From Polychytrium aggregatum (Eukaryota; Chytridiomycota; Chytridiomycetes; Polychytriales), in assembly GCF_025602895.1 (NCBI RefSeq), contig NW_026516225.1, positions 248,001 to 312,000 of the forward strand: a stretch of 64,000 bases of DNA, in the 5' to 3' direction. Positions 45,801 to 57,935 of the stretch are shown piece after piece (the stretch's first letter is position 1; every line of letters begins with the position of its first letter). The translations under genes and the position numbers were made by a program. A model generated the notes under the pieces. It was not told the DNA's origin, ran no database searches, and saw nothing but the letters and a program-made list of their open reading frames with translations.

Positions 45801-47715
45801 GTCGATGTGATGAAGGACATGCACCTGCTAGAGCTATTTCGACTGCAACATCAGGAACTGGAGCATTTACATCAAGCCACCAAGTTACAGCCCCCCCTTC
45901 CGCTCGCTCGTCGCAATTGGGCTTCGAAGCAATGAGAACAGCCGATATCATGTAGCGATCGATGTACTGGTTGATAGACTAGTCGACGAACAGACAAGCT
46001 CGCCGTACCTTTGTCCAGATCAAGGGGACTGAACTGAGCCGGAATGGAGCAGAGCGTGCCTCGTCCTGGCTGTCTCTTGAAGGCATGGTGGATCTTTTGA
46101 CGAACGTGGGCTGCAGTCGTGCATCCACCCAAGTCGACTTTTTTGATGTTGGCTTTGGGCCCGCGGACCTCAAGGGTCACCTGGTGGCGGAGATGTAACG
46201 TGGATGTGGAATTTAGATGGTCGTATCGGTATGGCAAGATAGAGGGTCGATATAGAGCATGGTATCGATCATGCAGCTTACCTTTGGTCTACTTGGCTCA
46301 GCCTGAAGGAGCAGCAACCAGAGGAAAGTTAGACCAAGACGACAGACGACAGACGACAGACGACAGACGACAGACGACAGACGACAGACGACAGACGACA
46401 GACGACAGACGACAGACGACAGAACGAAAGCCCCGCGGACTTTAATGCACAGGGCCATCGAACATGGCCGGCTGGTCAATCATTCCTTCCCACAACGCAC
46501 CTGTGACGGGCGGCTCTTTGACGAGCTCCGGATCTTGAGTGCATGGCCAACTTTGTCGATCCAGCTATGGACCTTGCCCCGATCCTCGCTCGGAGCTGAA
46601 TGGCTGATTTGAAACTCTGTTGGACTAAACTCGTCGCCGGTGGTCGCGACTTCCCGCTTCGTGGGACTACACGAGTCGGGCGAACTTGTCATGATCTGGC
46701 TCAGCCGCGCCTCGATCAGGTCCCCGGAAGTCTGAGCCGGCATGGCACCACCAGACTTTCCGCTCGATTGCTGCTTTGTGCTGAAAAAGTCAATCATGAG
46801 TGAGCGTGGCCTTGGCTTGGGCTTTCCCGCAGGCGGGGCAGTCGAAGACACAGGCCCGACTGACACCAGACTGGTTTCGGATGGATCCGTGACGCTGATG
46901 GGTAGGGTGATGCTGGCTCCAGAGGTGTTCATTTCGGATATGCTCGACTTGGACGAGAACCAGCCGCTAAAGGAGATTTGGCGGTGATGAGTGCCCGACT
47001 CTTTGGCAGCACCCTTCTTGAAGACGGATCCCTTGAAGATCTGCCCCTCCGAGGGGTTGGAGATCTCGGCGCTGTTGGTGCGCGAGAACGACCCAGATAG
47101 GGTCAGGCCCACCGTTGGCGAGGCGATGTCTGGGAGCTCAAAGTTGGATGGCGGCTCGGAATAATAGGGCGTGGCGACGACGGGCGAGGGCTCGGTCAGA
47201 AGCGGGGACGGCAGCAGATCGCCAGAGAGCTGTGGGGAGCCGAGGACGGGCGATCTGCCGGATCGTTGGGGCTTGAAGTTGAGCGGTATCGTGGGCGACT
47301 TTACGGACTCGGTATGGCTCTTCTTGCGCGAAAGCATATCGACGCCGAGCTTGAGTATGTTCCGGACCCGCTCCGTCTTTTGGGAAGGATGCCTGTCTGC
47401 CTTTGGATCGGTACTGTTAATGCTTCGTGTATCAGACTCGGGATCGGGGCAGGTTGTGATGGTGATGTCGTTTTTGTTGATGCTCGAGTGGCTGAGATGA
47501 AGCTGGGAACCGCTTCCTTTCTTGACTCGGCCCAGCGAGCGGAACTCGACCTGAGGATGGTTGGCAGCACCAGTGGGCTCGGCCAGACTCCCACTCGAGG
47601 TGGATCGGAGGAGACTGCTTGAGTCGTTGGGGGCCGCTGTCGGTACGAGGTGGCCCGAGGAACGGTTGGGGTCTCGCTTGAGTTCTAGGGTAGGATTGGA
47701 TCTCATGCTCCTCAT
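42864..47715 (-). CDS. MAP kinase kinase kinase, Bck1/Ste11-like, 10 exons with a 21-nt microexon
   Basis: Minus-strand exons 47715-46501, 46302-46282, 46180-46009, 45771-44581, 44431-44290, 44172-44138, 44051-43989, 43897-43786, 43664-43500 and 43311-42864 give 1,187 residues, phases consistent throughout. Residues 1-405 are Ser/Pro-rich. About 413-475 is an RA-like/ubiquitin-like fold ([20 protein letters not shown]) as in Ste11 and Bck1, ending in DEELLSIV. The kinase domain (about 785-1055) has [20 protein letters not shown] with the ATP Lys, [18 protein letters not shown] (918-925), DFGVSKKNR and [15 protein letters not shown] (to about 971), then [13 protein letters not shown]. An acidic tail of about 120 residues follows. 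MAPKKKs phosphorylate a MAPKK in cell-wall or mating cascades; which one is not decided by sequence. Far11 lies just downstream. Confidence 0.92.
46339..46424. repeat. 7-bp tandem repeat, unit gacgaca (about 12 copies) in MAPKKK intron 1
   Basis: Near-perfect heptamer array between the first exon and the 21-nt microexon of the MAPKKK gene. Confidence 0.92.
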
Positions 47716-48757
47716 TTCTGCGTGAGGGGCAACATGTACGGAGCAAATATGCTGAAGCGTGGGAACGTACAAATGAACAGGCGAGAGGCCCCTGATGATC
47801 GAGTACTGTGTCGATGGGTCAGCAAGGGCGGTGGGGTGCGCCACTGGGGTAATTCTCAAGAGGGAGAGCGAGTGACTTGATGAAGGGCGATGGATGGCTT
47901 GCGTAGACGGGGCGATAGCTGCTGCAAGGCAAGCCAGAGACCGACGAGGGTGAGGCGTTGGGCAAGACAGTATCGGGGTGGTTTGGATGCCCGGCAGACT
48001 CGTGTGGGCGACGACGGCGGTAGCGGTTGTTGAATGAGCCCAGCAGCACACGACAGAATCCCAGGGGCGTTCCGTGGATGGGATCCAGGTGAATAAAGGA
48101 ATGCGAGATGCAGCCCGAGGAGGGGAGTCAGGGAGTAAGGCAGGGGAGGATGGGAACGACAACCAAGCGAGGGATTCAAACACCGTGGCAAAGCCCGAGA
48201 AAAACACCCCATTCCTTCCGCAGATCGCTTGGGCGCTGAATTGAATCTGACGGTTGGATAGCTGGATGGTGTGATTGGGAGGCGTACGGCCAAGGAGGCT
48301 TGCCAAGTGGCTGATCGAGCGCATCCGGCCAGAGCATTGGGCCGCTTGGATGCACTCCGGCCACGATCCACCCAGAGCAAATGCGGCACGGGCCAGGCCA
48401 TCAGTCGACATCCGACGACAGCCAGGGTGCAGCGCCATACCGACGGGTGTAGCATCGTCTTGTCTCAGACCAGCATGCGATTCATGGAGGTACACCGATG
48501 CAGCGCCGCTGACGATTGCATCGGCCAGAGGGCCCTCGCTGCTGTGTGCTCTGGTCGATGCTGCATGTTCTGGTCGCCACATGGCGTGCCCGGGATGGTT
48601 TGCTGTCCCGTCGCGCTTTTGCAGCGCCGCCGAGGCCACCAACGACAAAACGGGCGTGCTGGCTGCAAGGGGCTTTGGGCCTCGGCTTCCTTCCGCCGGT
48701 CTGCTTGCATCTGAAGCTCGCCCATCGCTGCGGCAGCATCGTCTCCGTCTCTGTGCA
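47716..48757. promoter_or_regulatory. Divergent region between MAPKKK and membrane-protein genes
   Basis: Both neighbours are transcribed away from this 1,042-bp stretch, so it should hold two promoters and leaders. A CTCACGCAG just before the MAPKKK ATG could be a 3' splice site of a 5' UTR intron. No clear core promoter motif is seen. Confidence 0.45.
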
Positions 48758-51700
48758 ATGCCACCGTGGATCCAGAGCCTGCACCTTGCGCTGGTGCTCC
48801 TCGCAGCCCTCCTCCGAGCCGCCCCGGCGGATGCATACACCTCGTCCACCTGGACGCCGTTCTTTGACCAGCAGGACTCGGCGTCGCTGCAGTCGCTGGT
48901 CTGGCCGTCGTATACAAAGTAGGCCGCCCAGCATCGGCCCCGATGTCCTGATGCTGTTGATTCCCACCCACGCCCGTCTAGATCCTCGATCCTTTACCCT
49001 GACCGGCTTTCACCCTGTGTTAGGTCCGGCTTGCTCACAGGCATCTTTGAGGGATCATTCTCGCTCCATCCCCAGCTTGATGGCCATCCGAGCCAGGTGG
49101 CCAAGGTCCAGAGAGGTATTGGCCACGACCCTGTGCTGCTTTACTCGCCATGTCATAGGAGTGTTGCTTTTGGTATCGCTCAGGCTGCAGGATGGCTTGG
49201 CTAAGGGCACTTTCTTCTGGCCGTTTCCTTCCCGCTCCAGATCGCTCTTGGTTCCTGGGCCATCTCGATCCCAACCTCGAGCTCAAGTGGACATTCAGTC
49301 CAACGATCCGCAACAACAGCCAGTTCAAGATCCTACATTCTATCTTTGAGGCCAAGCCAAACAACCAAGCCATCTTCACGGTGGCGGCGGTGAGCGGCAG
49401 CGTCTCCATCGACGACACCATCTTCAGCAGTAAGCGCCCATTCCCATGATTCTGGTGGCCAAGAGCAGCCTTGGCCGAGGCCTTGGGTCGCAATTGATCG
49501 TGCAGCCGAGCTTGAGCAATCGTAGATGCGGTCTCCCCTCGGGTGCCTCGCCCGCAAGGCGATCTGTAACATCTCTGCTTGCGTTCAACGCAGCTCCCGA
49601 TGGCCAGGCGGCCCTGATGGTGATGAAGCATTCGTTCGATGGTCGACTCTTGTGGCTGGACAACATCACCCTCTTCTCGACACACTCGGATCCGTGGGCC
49701 CAGGATATTCCGATCGACTGCGCCGTTGGGTTTGATAGCAGCCACAACCTTCTCGTCGCAGGATCCTTCGTCGGCACTCGCTTGGAGCTCTCGAGCAAGC
49801 CGCCCTTGGGGTCGACCCTGGATATTTCGTGAGTTCCCCGAGCACCCTCTCCCGGGCTCGAACGGCTGTACCGCCATCGTGGTTATCTCATTACCATCGT
49901 CGTTCGTGCGCGTGTGTTCTCTGTTGCAGGCCCAAAAAATCCGATATCTTCTTGGTCTCGTTCAAAAATGCCGACGGCTCCATCCTCCAGGCACAGACTG
50001 GGCTTTTCGACACCCCCAGTAGCAAGGATGGAAGCGTGATCCGAGTCGTTACGGGGCTGCGGTGGGAATCGTGCCTCGGGCGCAACCTGCTCGCCTTCTA
50101 CGAATACACGGTCGATCCCGAGTCCGGCAAGGCTGTATCAAAGGCGGTCGGCAAGATTGCAATCCTGAGCGATCCCAGCATGCTTGTCCAGACTACGCTC
50201 TTCAATGCCAGCTTTGACTTGGGAGCCGTCACGCAAAAGTCTCGCTTCCAGCTTCTGACAGACCTGGCGCTGTCGCACACCAAGAACCGGAAGACCGATG
50301 GATGCATGTTCTGGGTTAGCGGCGTGGTGGCGTCGAGCTCCTCTGCCAAGGACAATGCCGATTTCACGTCGTTTGTTGCCGGCGTCGGGGCCGAATCTGG
50401 TGAGGATCGACCGATTGGTGACTTTAGACACTTGATGCAGCGACTCAGTGCCGGCTGTAGGAACTGTCCTGTCTACTGGCTACGCATGTATACTCCTGTC
50501 TATGCCCACGCATCCAGTCGATCTCGCTCGCTCGCTTCCACCTGGGCATTCGATCGTTCTTGACAGTGCCCACGGACCACTTTGCGGCGGTCTTGGTTAC
50601 CTGTCTACAGCACCTGATGGTGCTTGATGCACACTGTCCCTGCCGCTGATATCACTTCTGCGCTAACAACCTCATCCTTGGTGGTTCTGCCTCGGACAAA
50701 CGCCTTCATCTGCAACGGCAACAGAGCATGTGCAATGGGTGTACGAAGACATCCCTGTTCAGGCTGACGGTAGCATAATATCGATGGAAGTCATCAATTT
50801 CGAGATTGCAAAGAAGCCGATTCGACTCTTGGTTCTGACAGGAGCGTTTGATCCGCCACCTCCTAGGAACGACGACGATGACGGGTATGGCGTGATGCCG
50901 TGCAACTCTAGCAATCCATGATAAAGTTCACGAGCCATGGGGACTCTGCAGTTGTGTGGGCGGTTGGAGTAAGCAGACGGCGGCGGAATCCGACGATGGG
51001 GCATCGCACAGAAGAATAGACGGTTGCTTGCATCTGACCCCGGCTATCCTCTTTCTTGTCTACAGTCTCTTCCCGGCTCCGTTCGATGGACTTGATCCCG
51101 GCCACCCAAATGCGGGGTATATGGCTGTCCTTGGCGACAATGGCAAGGTAGATAGCTCGCATTTTTGAAGAGCGGCCGCCGACGAATCGCTGTGGCGACC
51201 CAGGTGCATGATGCATATGCAGAACGTATTTCCAACGACATGCCGCTCCGCTGCTGGCGCTTTCTTCCTTTCCTGACCACACCCGCAGATCCTCCTGTCG
51301 GCCGATGTCGTGATTCCCATCCTTCCCAATCACGACACAAGCACGACGCATGTTGAGAGCATTGGCGCGACGGCCATCATTGGAAATCAGATCATGCTCT
51401 ACGGAACAGTCACCTTGCCCGAGAAAGGCAAGGCTTCCCGCGGCTGGCTCGGCACCAAGTCTTTCCAGATGGTCTTTGGAGCCATCAAGCCACCGGCTGA
51501 GGCCCCCGAGTCGACAATCGCATCGTCGTCAATATCTAGGAGCACCTCAGTCTCGTTGACCAGCCCAACGTCGAGCTCGTCTGTGAGCATACCCCCGGCT
51601 TCTCCCAGCGCCGCGGCCACATCAGTTCCTACCTCTGCGGCCTCGGCTTTGCCGTCCTCCTCAACACCGCTGGCGCCTGAACCGCCGCACGAGCCCGTCC

Positions 51701-52523
51701 CTGATCGCGAGGACATTGAGCAACCGAGTCCAAATGGCCCGTCCTCTCAGCGTCCGGCAACACCAGGTAACAGCCGCTGCACATGCTGTGTCGGGGTTTC
51801 TTGCTGACTGAACAAGACCGTGATCACGCTGGCATCCATACTGACAAGCGCGCTCATGATGTACAGACGAGATCGACCAAGACGACGAGGACTACAGTGA
51901 CGGAATTACCGACTACATCGCTGCACATCTTCAGACTGTGGTATGTTGCGACAGTGTGAGCTTCGGCAGTTCGATGCGCTCGCATATCTCATCTCCGTCC
52001 GTGTATCGCCTCTATCCAACAGGGCGCTTTGCTTGGAATTACCATCTTGGTCGTAGGTGGTCTTTATTACGTGCGACGACGACGACGAGTCTCGCGATCC
52101 ATGTCGATCCCGATGCAAGAATGGAGCCGGTACCGCAACGAAAACGAGAGCTTCCTGGAGCAGCCTCCGCACAACTCCCCAGGCGATCTCGATCTCCGCC
52201 AGGGCATCATTCCCTGGGTTCAGAGCATCCTGGGCTTCTCACAGGCTGGAGGTGCACGCTACACGGGCGTCCAAAGCGAGGACGACGAGGAGCTCGGCAA
52301 CCGATCCCACAGAGCCACGATCCAAGTCTCGCAGGAGTCCGCCAGCCAAGGAGGCATGGCCCTGACCAAGCCGATCGTGAAGCCTGTGCCAAGCCAGAAC
52401 GACGACGCAGGGTCGGAGCAGGCCGGGGCAAGCCGAGTTGTGGTGCCGTCGCCGCCGCGACAGCCGCTCAACGTTGTCGAAGACGAGCCCAGCGCCAACT
52501 CGGAGGACGGATGGGACTGGTGA
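48758..52523 (+). CDS. Type I membrane protein with propeller-like ectodomain, 10 exons
   Basis: Exons 48758-48918, 49024-49115, 49241-49429, 49594-49828, 49930-50399, 50725-50884, 51066-51147, 51289-51766, 51867-51940 and 52023-52523 give 813 residues, phases agreeing at all nine junctions. Residues 1-26 are a signal peptide (hydrophobic core ALVLLAALLRAAPADA). The ectodomain has repeated units with the SBBP-like pattern of a strand, dG.l.W and a d.a.g strand, for example LMVMKHSFDGRLLWLDN and IFLVSFKNADGSILQAQ, suggesting a beta-propeller. A Ser/Pro/Thr stalk (about 490-600) and an acidic patch precede one membrane helix (about 648-664, GALLGITILVVGGLYYV) followed by five Arg and a 145-residue cytoplasmic tail ending DGWDW. 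It looks like a surface or secretory-pathway receptor. Family and function not recognised. Confidence 0.8.
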
Positions 52524-54883
52524 GCGGGATGCGCTGCTCATCAAAAACGAAACGGGACAGGCACCACCACCACCACCCTCTCGGAAAGCTGACCACTTTT
52601 TCCACACTGCCCACAATATGAAACGGGGCACCCTGTTTTCGAGGCCGGCATGTTTCGTTCTCCCCGGGTCCTGAATACACACAGTCATCGATCATCCTCA
52701 GACCCTCCGCCTCGACCCCTCTTGCTTGAGGCTCCTCAGGTATCTGAGCGATCCACTGCCGCCAAAGGGAGGGTGTGGCCGGCAGGTCTCTCTCGATGCA
52801 GTGGATGGAGTGGCTACAGTCGAAGCAGCGAGTCGAGTTGCATTGCTGTTCATCAACGCAACCAGAAACACGTTTTTTTGACTTGGGGTCCAAAGGGGAC
52901 CGTTTCCGTCATGGCAAGGAAGATCCAGGATGATCCGAAGCCACCAAGGCAGCCAGGACCTGGAGTGGACCGAGAGGGATCCCATCCGAGTGGACAATCA
53001 TGCGAGACGCAATGCGAGGACTTGTGCACTCCCACGCGAGGCCATGCAAGCGAGGCGAGATACGGCAAGATACGATGTGGGGGCGCAGGAGGCCGAGTCC
53101 AATTGCGCCAGAGACCCGAGGCAGAAGCTGGACAGAGGCTGGATGGCGCCGGTTGGCGGACAGGAGGGAGGGCTGAAGTGGACAATCGTCTGGACAGGAA
53201 TGAGGGGACGACCAGGCCGACAAAATTGCAGATGCGAACAAGGAAACAGGCATGCGTGGACAAGGAGACAGATTGACCGAGAGATGAGGACGGGCAATAG
53301 TCGACGGCACCAGCGCAGGGCAGCCGCAGAGTGCACCCAGCTGCAGCGGCCAGGCACGGTTGACGGACCTGTGCTTGACAGGGCGGATCCATGTTGGTGG
53401 GTGGATGCAAGCCCGCAAGATGCACGCAGATCGGCGCATGCCCGCCAGACGGACATCCTGTTGCCATCGAGGCGGGCAACGACGCTGCCCAGGCAGGACG
53501 GTGGCTTGCACTGCCCAGGAGCAGCTGTCCTTGGGACGCCGTTGGTCTGTCCTCATCCTCTTTACGCTTTTCCTCGTCTGGCTGGCAACGAGAGGCCGCC
53601 CCCAGCCAAGGACAGCGGCGCCGCCGCGCTGGAGCCAGCGAGGGGGGGAGAGTGTCCGGACGCTCTGGCCATCGTTACGCCGGATGGGAAGGATGGCGAG
53701 GACGATGGTGGGAAAGGCGCGAGATGCAAGACCGGAGGAGCACCGATTGCCGACGAGAACGATAGCTGCGGGAGGAATGGTCGGCGAGAATGGTGGCTGT
53801 GGTGGGTGGGAGCCGACGATACCAAACGGGGCTGGTCCGAATATCAGCGACGGGGCTTTGACTGCCAGATGAGCCGGAGGAATTCGCACTGCACCGGATC
53901 GTCGCAGCCCGACTGCACCAACGACATCGTCGAGCGGCACTGTCGAGCGGCATTGCATTGCATTCGGTACCGCCCCGAGCAGACCCATGCCAGGCCGAAC
54001 TATCCCACACTAATGCATTGCAACTCACACTACTCCAGGGCAACTCACACTACTCCAGGGCATTTCAAAATTCCAACCTGCCATTCTCTTTCGGGCAATC
54101 GCAGGCCATCCCAACTCGTCTCCGACCCCAAAACATACCGCAATCCAAGCCCCGTCGGGCATACCCACTCGGCAACAGTTCCCGTCCTGCCGTGGTTGCA
54201 GCGGCTCCACACGTGGTGGTCTCCTGCTGCAACAACCATGGACAGGCAGTCCCTCTGGTGGATTGCGCGAGCTGGTCGCTGCAGCCGCTATCGCCACTAG
54301 GCCGCCAGGGTATTGCCTAGATGCTGTCGTTGCTCTACCATCATTACTCTGCCATCATTGCTCTACCATCACCGCTCTGCCCATGCAGTCAATCGCCCCT
54401 GCCGTCGCTGCTCGGCAGTATCGCTCCCTGTGCTGCTGCAGCCGCCCTGCCTCGGCGGCGCCGCCTGATGGGCCGCGGCCAGCGGCCACTGTGCGCCCAC
54501 ACATGACGGCCTTGTTTGCATCTGGCCAGGCGGACAACTTCCAGAGCCGCCTGCACCCAGATCGCCCCAACACCGCAGGCCCCGTCCGCCTCTTTCCAGC
54601 CGCCTGTCCTCCAACTCTTGCCATTGTTGTTGGCCAGCCCGTCCTTTCTCACCATCGTCTCTGCATCCCCTTCCTTAAAGCCGCCACGCAGCTCGGCACT
54701 CGCACACCCATCCCGCTCTGTCGTCCGCCGTCGCCCAGCCTCCTGGTGTCTTCCGCTCCCCCCCCGTAACCCATAAAACGCCTCCCTTCCGCCGTCTCGC
54801 CCTCCGGCCTTCCACGGATCACCACCTCGCCTTGCCCTCTGCCTGTCGTCCGTCAAGAACGCCAATCTTCCTTCCAGAACCGA
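52524..54883. other. 2.4-kb region without a recognisable gene
   Basis: Purine-rich in its first part and pyrimidine-rich toward the next gene. Open frames have no motifs and no splice-supported extensions. It should hold the membrane-protein 3' UTR and the promoter of the next gene. Confidence 0.4.
54772..54778 (+). promoter_or_regulatory. TATA-like element of the gene at 54884
   Basis: CATAAAA lies about 110 bp before the proposed ATG, between C-runs. A weak but well-placed core promoter candidate. Confidence 0.35.
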
Positions 54884-56102
54884 ATGTCCTTCCCAAGCCG
54901 CGACATGTCCCAGCCTCATCTTGCCGCCTCGAATGGCCCCAGTAAGTTGTCCAGCCGATGCTGCTGTATCGAGCGATCTGAGCAGAGGCCGCTGTGGAAT
55001 CCAGATCCTTGACAGTGCTGTCAAGCTTGCTATCTGGTCCTGCCAAACCTCTGCAGTTGCATTATCCGTCGGAGGGTGCTCTGGCAATCCAATCAGATCC
55101 CCGGATGCACGGCCGACTTGGTATCAAATGCCATTTCCGACCACACGCCGTCCCTCCAGCGATGCACTGCCGATTGGAGAGCAATGGGCCATCGTGGCTA
55201 TTTTCTCGCCAGTCCGATCGATGGTCATCCCGACCCTACGACTGCCTCACTAACCATCAACACCCCATCATCTCCCCTCCCGCGGCTCTCACGATCTGGC
55301 CTCCGCTGCGATGCTCCTGCTCCAATTCTCCTGCTCGCCCATCGCTTCTTTTGCGACTGCACCCTACAATCGCTCCTCTCATCCGCCGCTTTCCAAAGAC
55401 CGTGACTACTGGGGCCCCAATCATCCGCAGACGATGCAGAACCCGTACGTCGTCCCCGATCTCTCGCTCCAGTCTCTCAAGAAGCAGCGCTCGGACCAGT
55501 CGCTCTACCTCGACAGCTTCCACAACCGTGCATCGTCTCGCTCTCCCGCCGATGCCCTGGCGATTCACACCGGTGCTGGCGAGCGAGCGGATCTGCCGTT
55601 TCCGCAGGATCGATCCATGTCCTCACCAACGACGCCCGTGCCGATGCAGCGCCGCCTGGTCTCCCGTCCTCGTCCCATGTCCATGTCCAGCGTGTACAGC
55701 ATGCCCGAGTACCGCCAGCCATGTTCGCCCACGATCCCAATGTCGCCCTACAGTTTTACCGACGACATGATCTCGCCGCGACTGCAGCCCAGCTACGGAC
55801 ACTCCAAGCCCATTCCCATGTCGCAGACCGCCTCAAAGTCGGTCTCGCCCTACCACGGCTACTCCCACAGCTCGCAGAGTAGCGGCCTGACCCTGACCCC
55901 AAGTCCATCCGGAGCGCAACATCTGACCCGGGTCAGCACACCCTCGAATGAGAAGCTGAGGTCCCGGCCTGGCTCGCGATCGCCGCCGGCGGGAACTGCC
56001 CCCAAGCCCGAGCCCAAGTCGACCGACACCTCGCGCATCTCGATCCTGTCCCTGATCTGCAGCGAGGCCCTGGACGACTATGCAGAGCCAGAACAGCCCT
56101 GA
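54884..56102 (+). CDS. Ser/Pro-rich protein of unknown function, 2 exons
   Basis: Exons 54884-54941 and 55399-56102 (GTAAGT..AAG, phase 1) give 253 residues. The short first exon MSFPSRDMSQPHLAASNGP joins RDYWGPNHPQTMQNPYVV. A longer open frame exists upstream within the proposed intron, but the strong GTAAGT donor and matching phase favour the spliced form. The protein is Ser/Pro/Met-rich with basic patches (RRLVSRPRPMSM) and many possible SP phosphosites. It ends in a short hydrophobic-acidic segment ISILSLICSEALDDY that could be a conserved C-terminal motif. No domain is recognised. It may be a disordered regulatory or cytoskeletal protein. Confidence 0.6.
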
Positions 56103-57935
56103 GCAGGGACAGCGGCTCGGCCCAGGACCGACCTGCTCTCTCAGCAAGCCTGCCCCGGTGCCTGCCTGGTGCCTGTCTGCCCCGGCCCATTCGTTTCTCT
56201 TCTCCCCTCCTCCTAGACCCATTCTAGACCCACCCCACCATGTCATCTGCCTATTCTGCCCTCCCCATACAGTTCACTTGCCTCCTCCTTTCATACGCAC
56301 AACCACCATGTCTCCGCGTCCTCTGGCCCATGCCCTCCATCTGTCCATTTATTGTGCCATCTCTCCATTCGCCATCGATATGTCCCTCGCGTCCGACACT
56401 TGCTGCCTTTTCACTCGGTACGAGCCTCCGAGATGGGCGTCCCATCCTTCTGCAAATGCGGCTCTCGACTTTTGCACTCGGGTCTCCCAACACCCCGATC
56501 CCTTGAACCCTGTTTTGCCTATTTTGCCCGTTCGCCGTCACGCTGATCATCGCCTGCCAACAAAGCCCGGAAACCTGCATCACCAGACCAAACTTTTCAC
56601 TTCCGTCGCCCCAGCCCTCCCGCCCTCGGCACCACCAAGCGAATGTCACAAGAACAGCTTTTCTCACGCTCATTCCCGTCCCCATCCCCCATCCCCATCC
56701 CCATCCCAACCGCCACACCGCTTCTTCAACCTGCCGCCTGGGTCACCCGATATCTCTCACCTCGGCCACTCGACATCCGCTACGTGGGGATACCCATCGC
56801 AATCGCCTGGTTGGGTGGGTGTGCCGCTTGGCCGCGGTCGCCACTAGCAGCGCCGTCGACAACAGGACCGGGTGGTGGTTGCTGAAAGACAGCGCTCTTT
56901 ATTTTTTCTCTCAACTTGCATTTCTATCCCTCCTTCCCCTTCTCGAAGCGCGTGAGCTGGCCCTCTCTTGCCTCTTCGCATTGCTGCCTGTCGACAGCGG
57001 GCGCCAGGACGGACCTAATCTTTTGTCTCGCAACCCATCTAACAATGTATAACTCATGAACCAAATAACAAGTGTTACCAAACCCAAACGGCGCGGGACG
57101 TGGAATCGCTTGTCCGTTCGCAACGACCCGGGCGGGAAGCGGAGAGAAGAAAAATAGGTGACACCGGTCCCGTCCTTCAGCATGAATCGGTCGTGTCAGA
57201 CAAATCTGCCCTATCGCTGCATGCCGCTCAAGGCCAACACGCCTGCTGCACCGCTTGGACGAACCCATGTTGGTTGCACCATCGATGCGGGTTGCGGGCA
57301 TCGGTGGCACACGCCGTTGCACACAGGCATCGCACACAGCGGTGGGTTGCTTGTGCTGGCGAATGTAAGCCCAGGACCGTGCATGTCCTGCATCTGCATA
57401 TCGCTCTGCCATTCTGTCGCTCGGCAGATGGCCATCCGTGTCGTCCGCATGCAGTCTCGTCCCCCCCCCCACAGGCCCGTTGCCGGTCGTTTGTCCATCC
57501 ATCCACCCACACCATGACACTGTCCGGACACCACTCGCGCCTGGCTGCGCAGCCCATGCCCCGCACCGAACGCGCCGGTTGGTGTCCGAGGGCGGCCGCT
57601 CTGTCCCATGTCGCACAGGCCGCCAGGGCACGGGCCCCATGGCCACCGCGACAGCGGGCTTGGCTGGTTGCGCGGGTCCGGACGCCCGTGTCCGGAGCAG
57701 GCGGCTGAGCAGCGAGCACCCGTCAGGGCGGGGTTGGCGGAGTCGAAAGCGACGTCCGGATCGGTGGATGCAATGGTTTTTTTTTGGGGGGGGGAGGGGA
57801 AACGAGCATGAAGAGAGAGCCGAGAAGGAGGAGCGAGACGAGGGAGAGCAAGTCGCAAGAGGCACGCAGCCAGACAAGCAATCGCATGGCTGGGCTGTTT
57901 GGTTTCGTTCTGGGAACGCTGTACGAATGAGGTGC
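56103..57935. other. Intergenic region between convergent genes
   Basis: 1.8 kb with a C/T-rich first half containing a ccatcc run near 56680-56710. It is flanked by convergent genes, so two 3' UTRs are expected. No coding evidence. Confidence 0.45.

Noticed and set aside
45840-45990. Possible extra MAPKKK exon ([13 protein letters not shown])
   Set aside because: No acceptor and donor pair keeps phase, while joining 46009 directly to 45771 gives the normal RA-like domain ending DEELLSIV.
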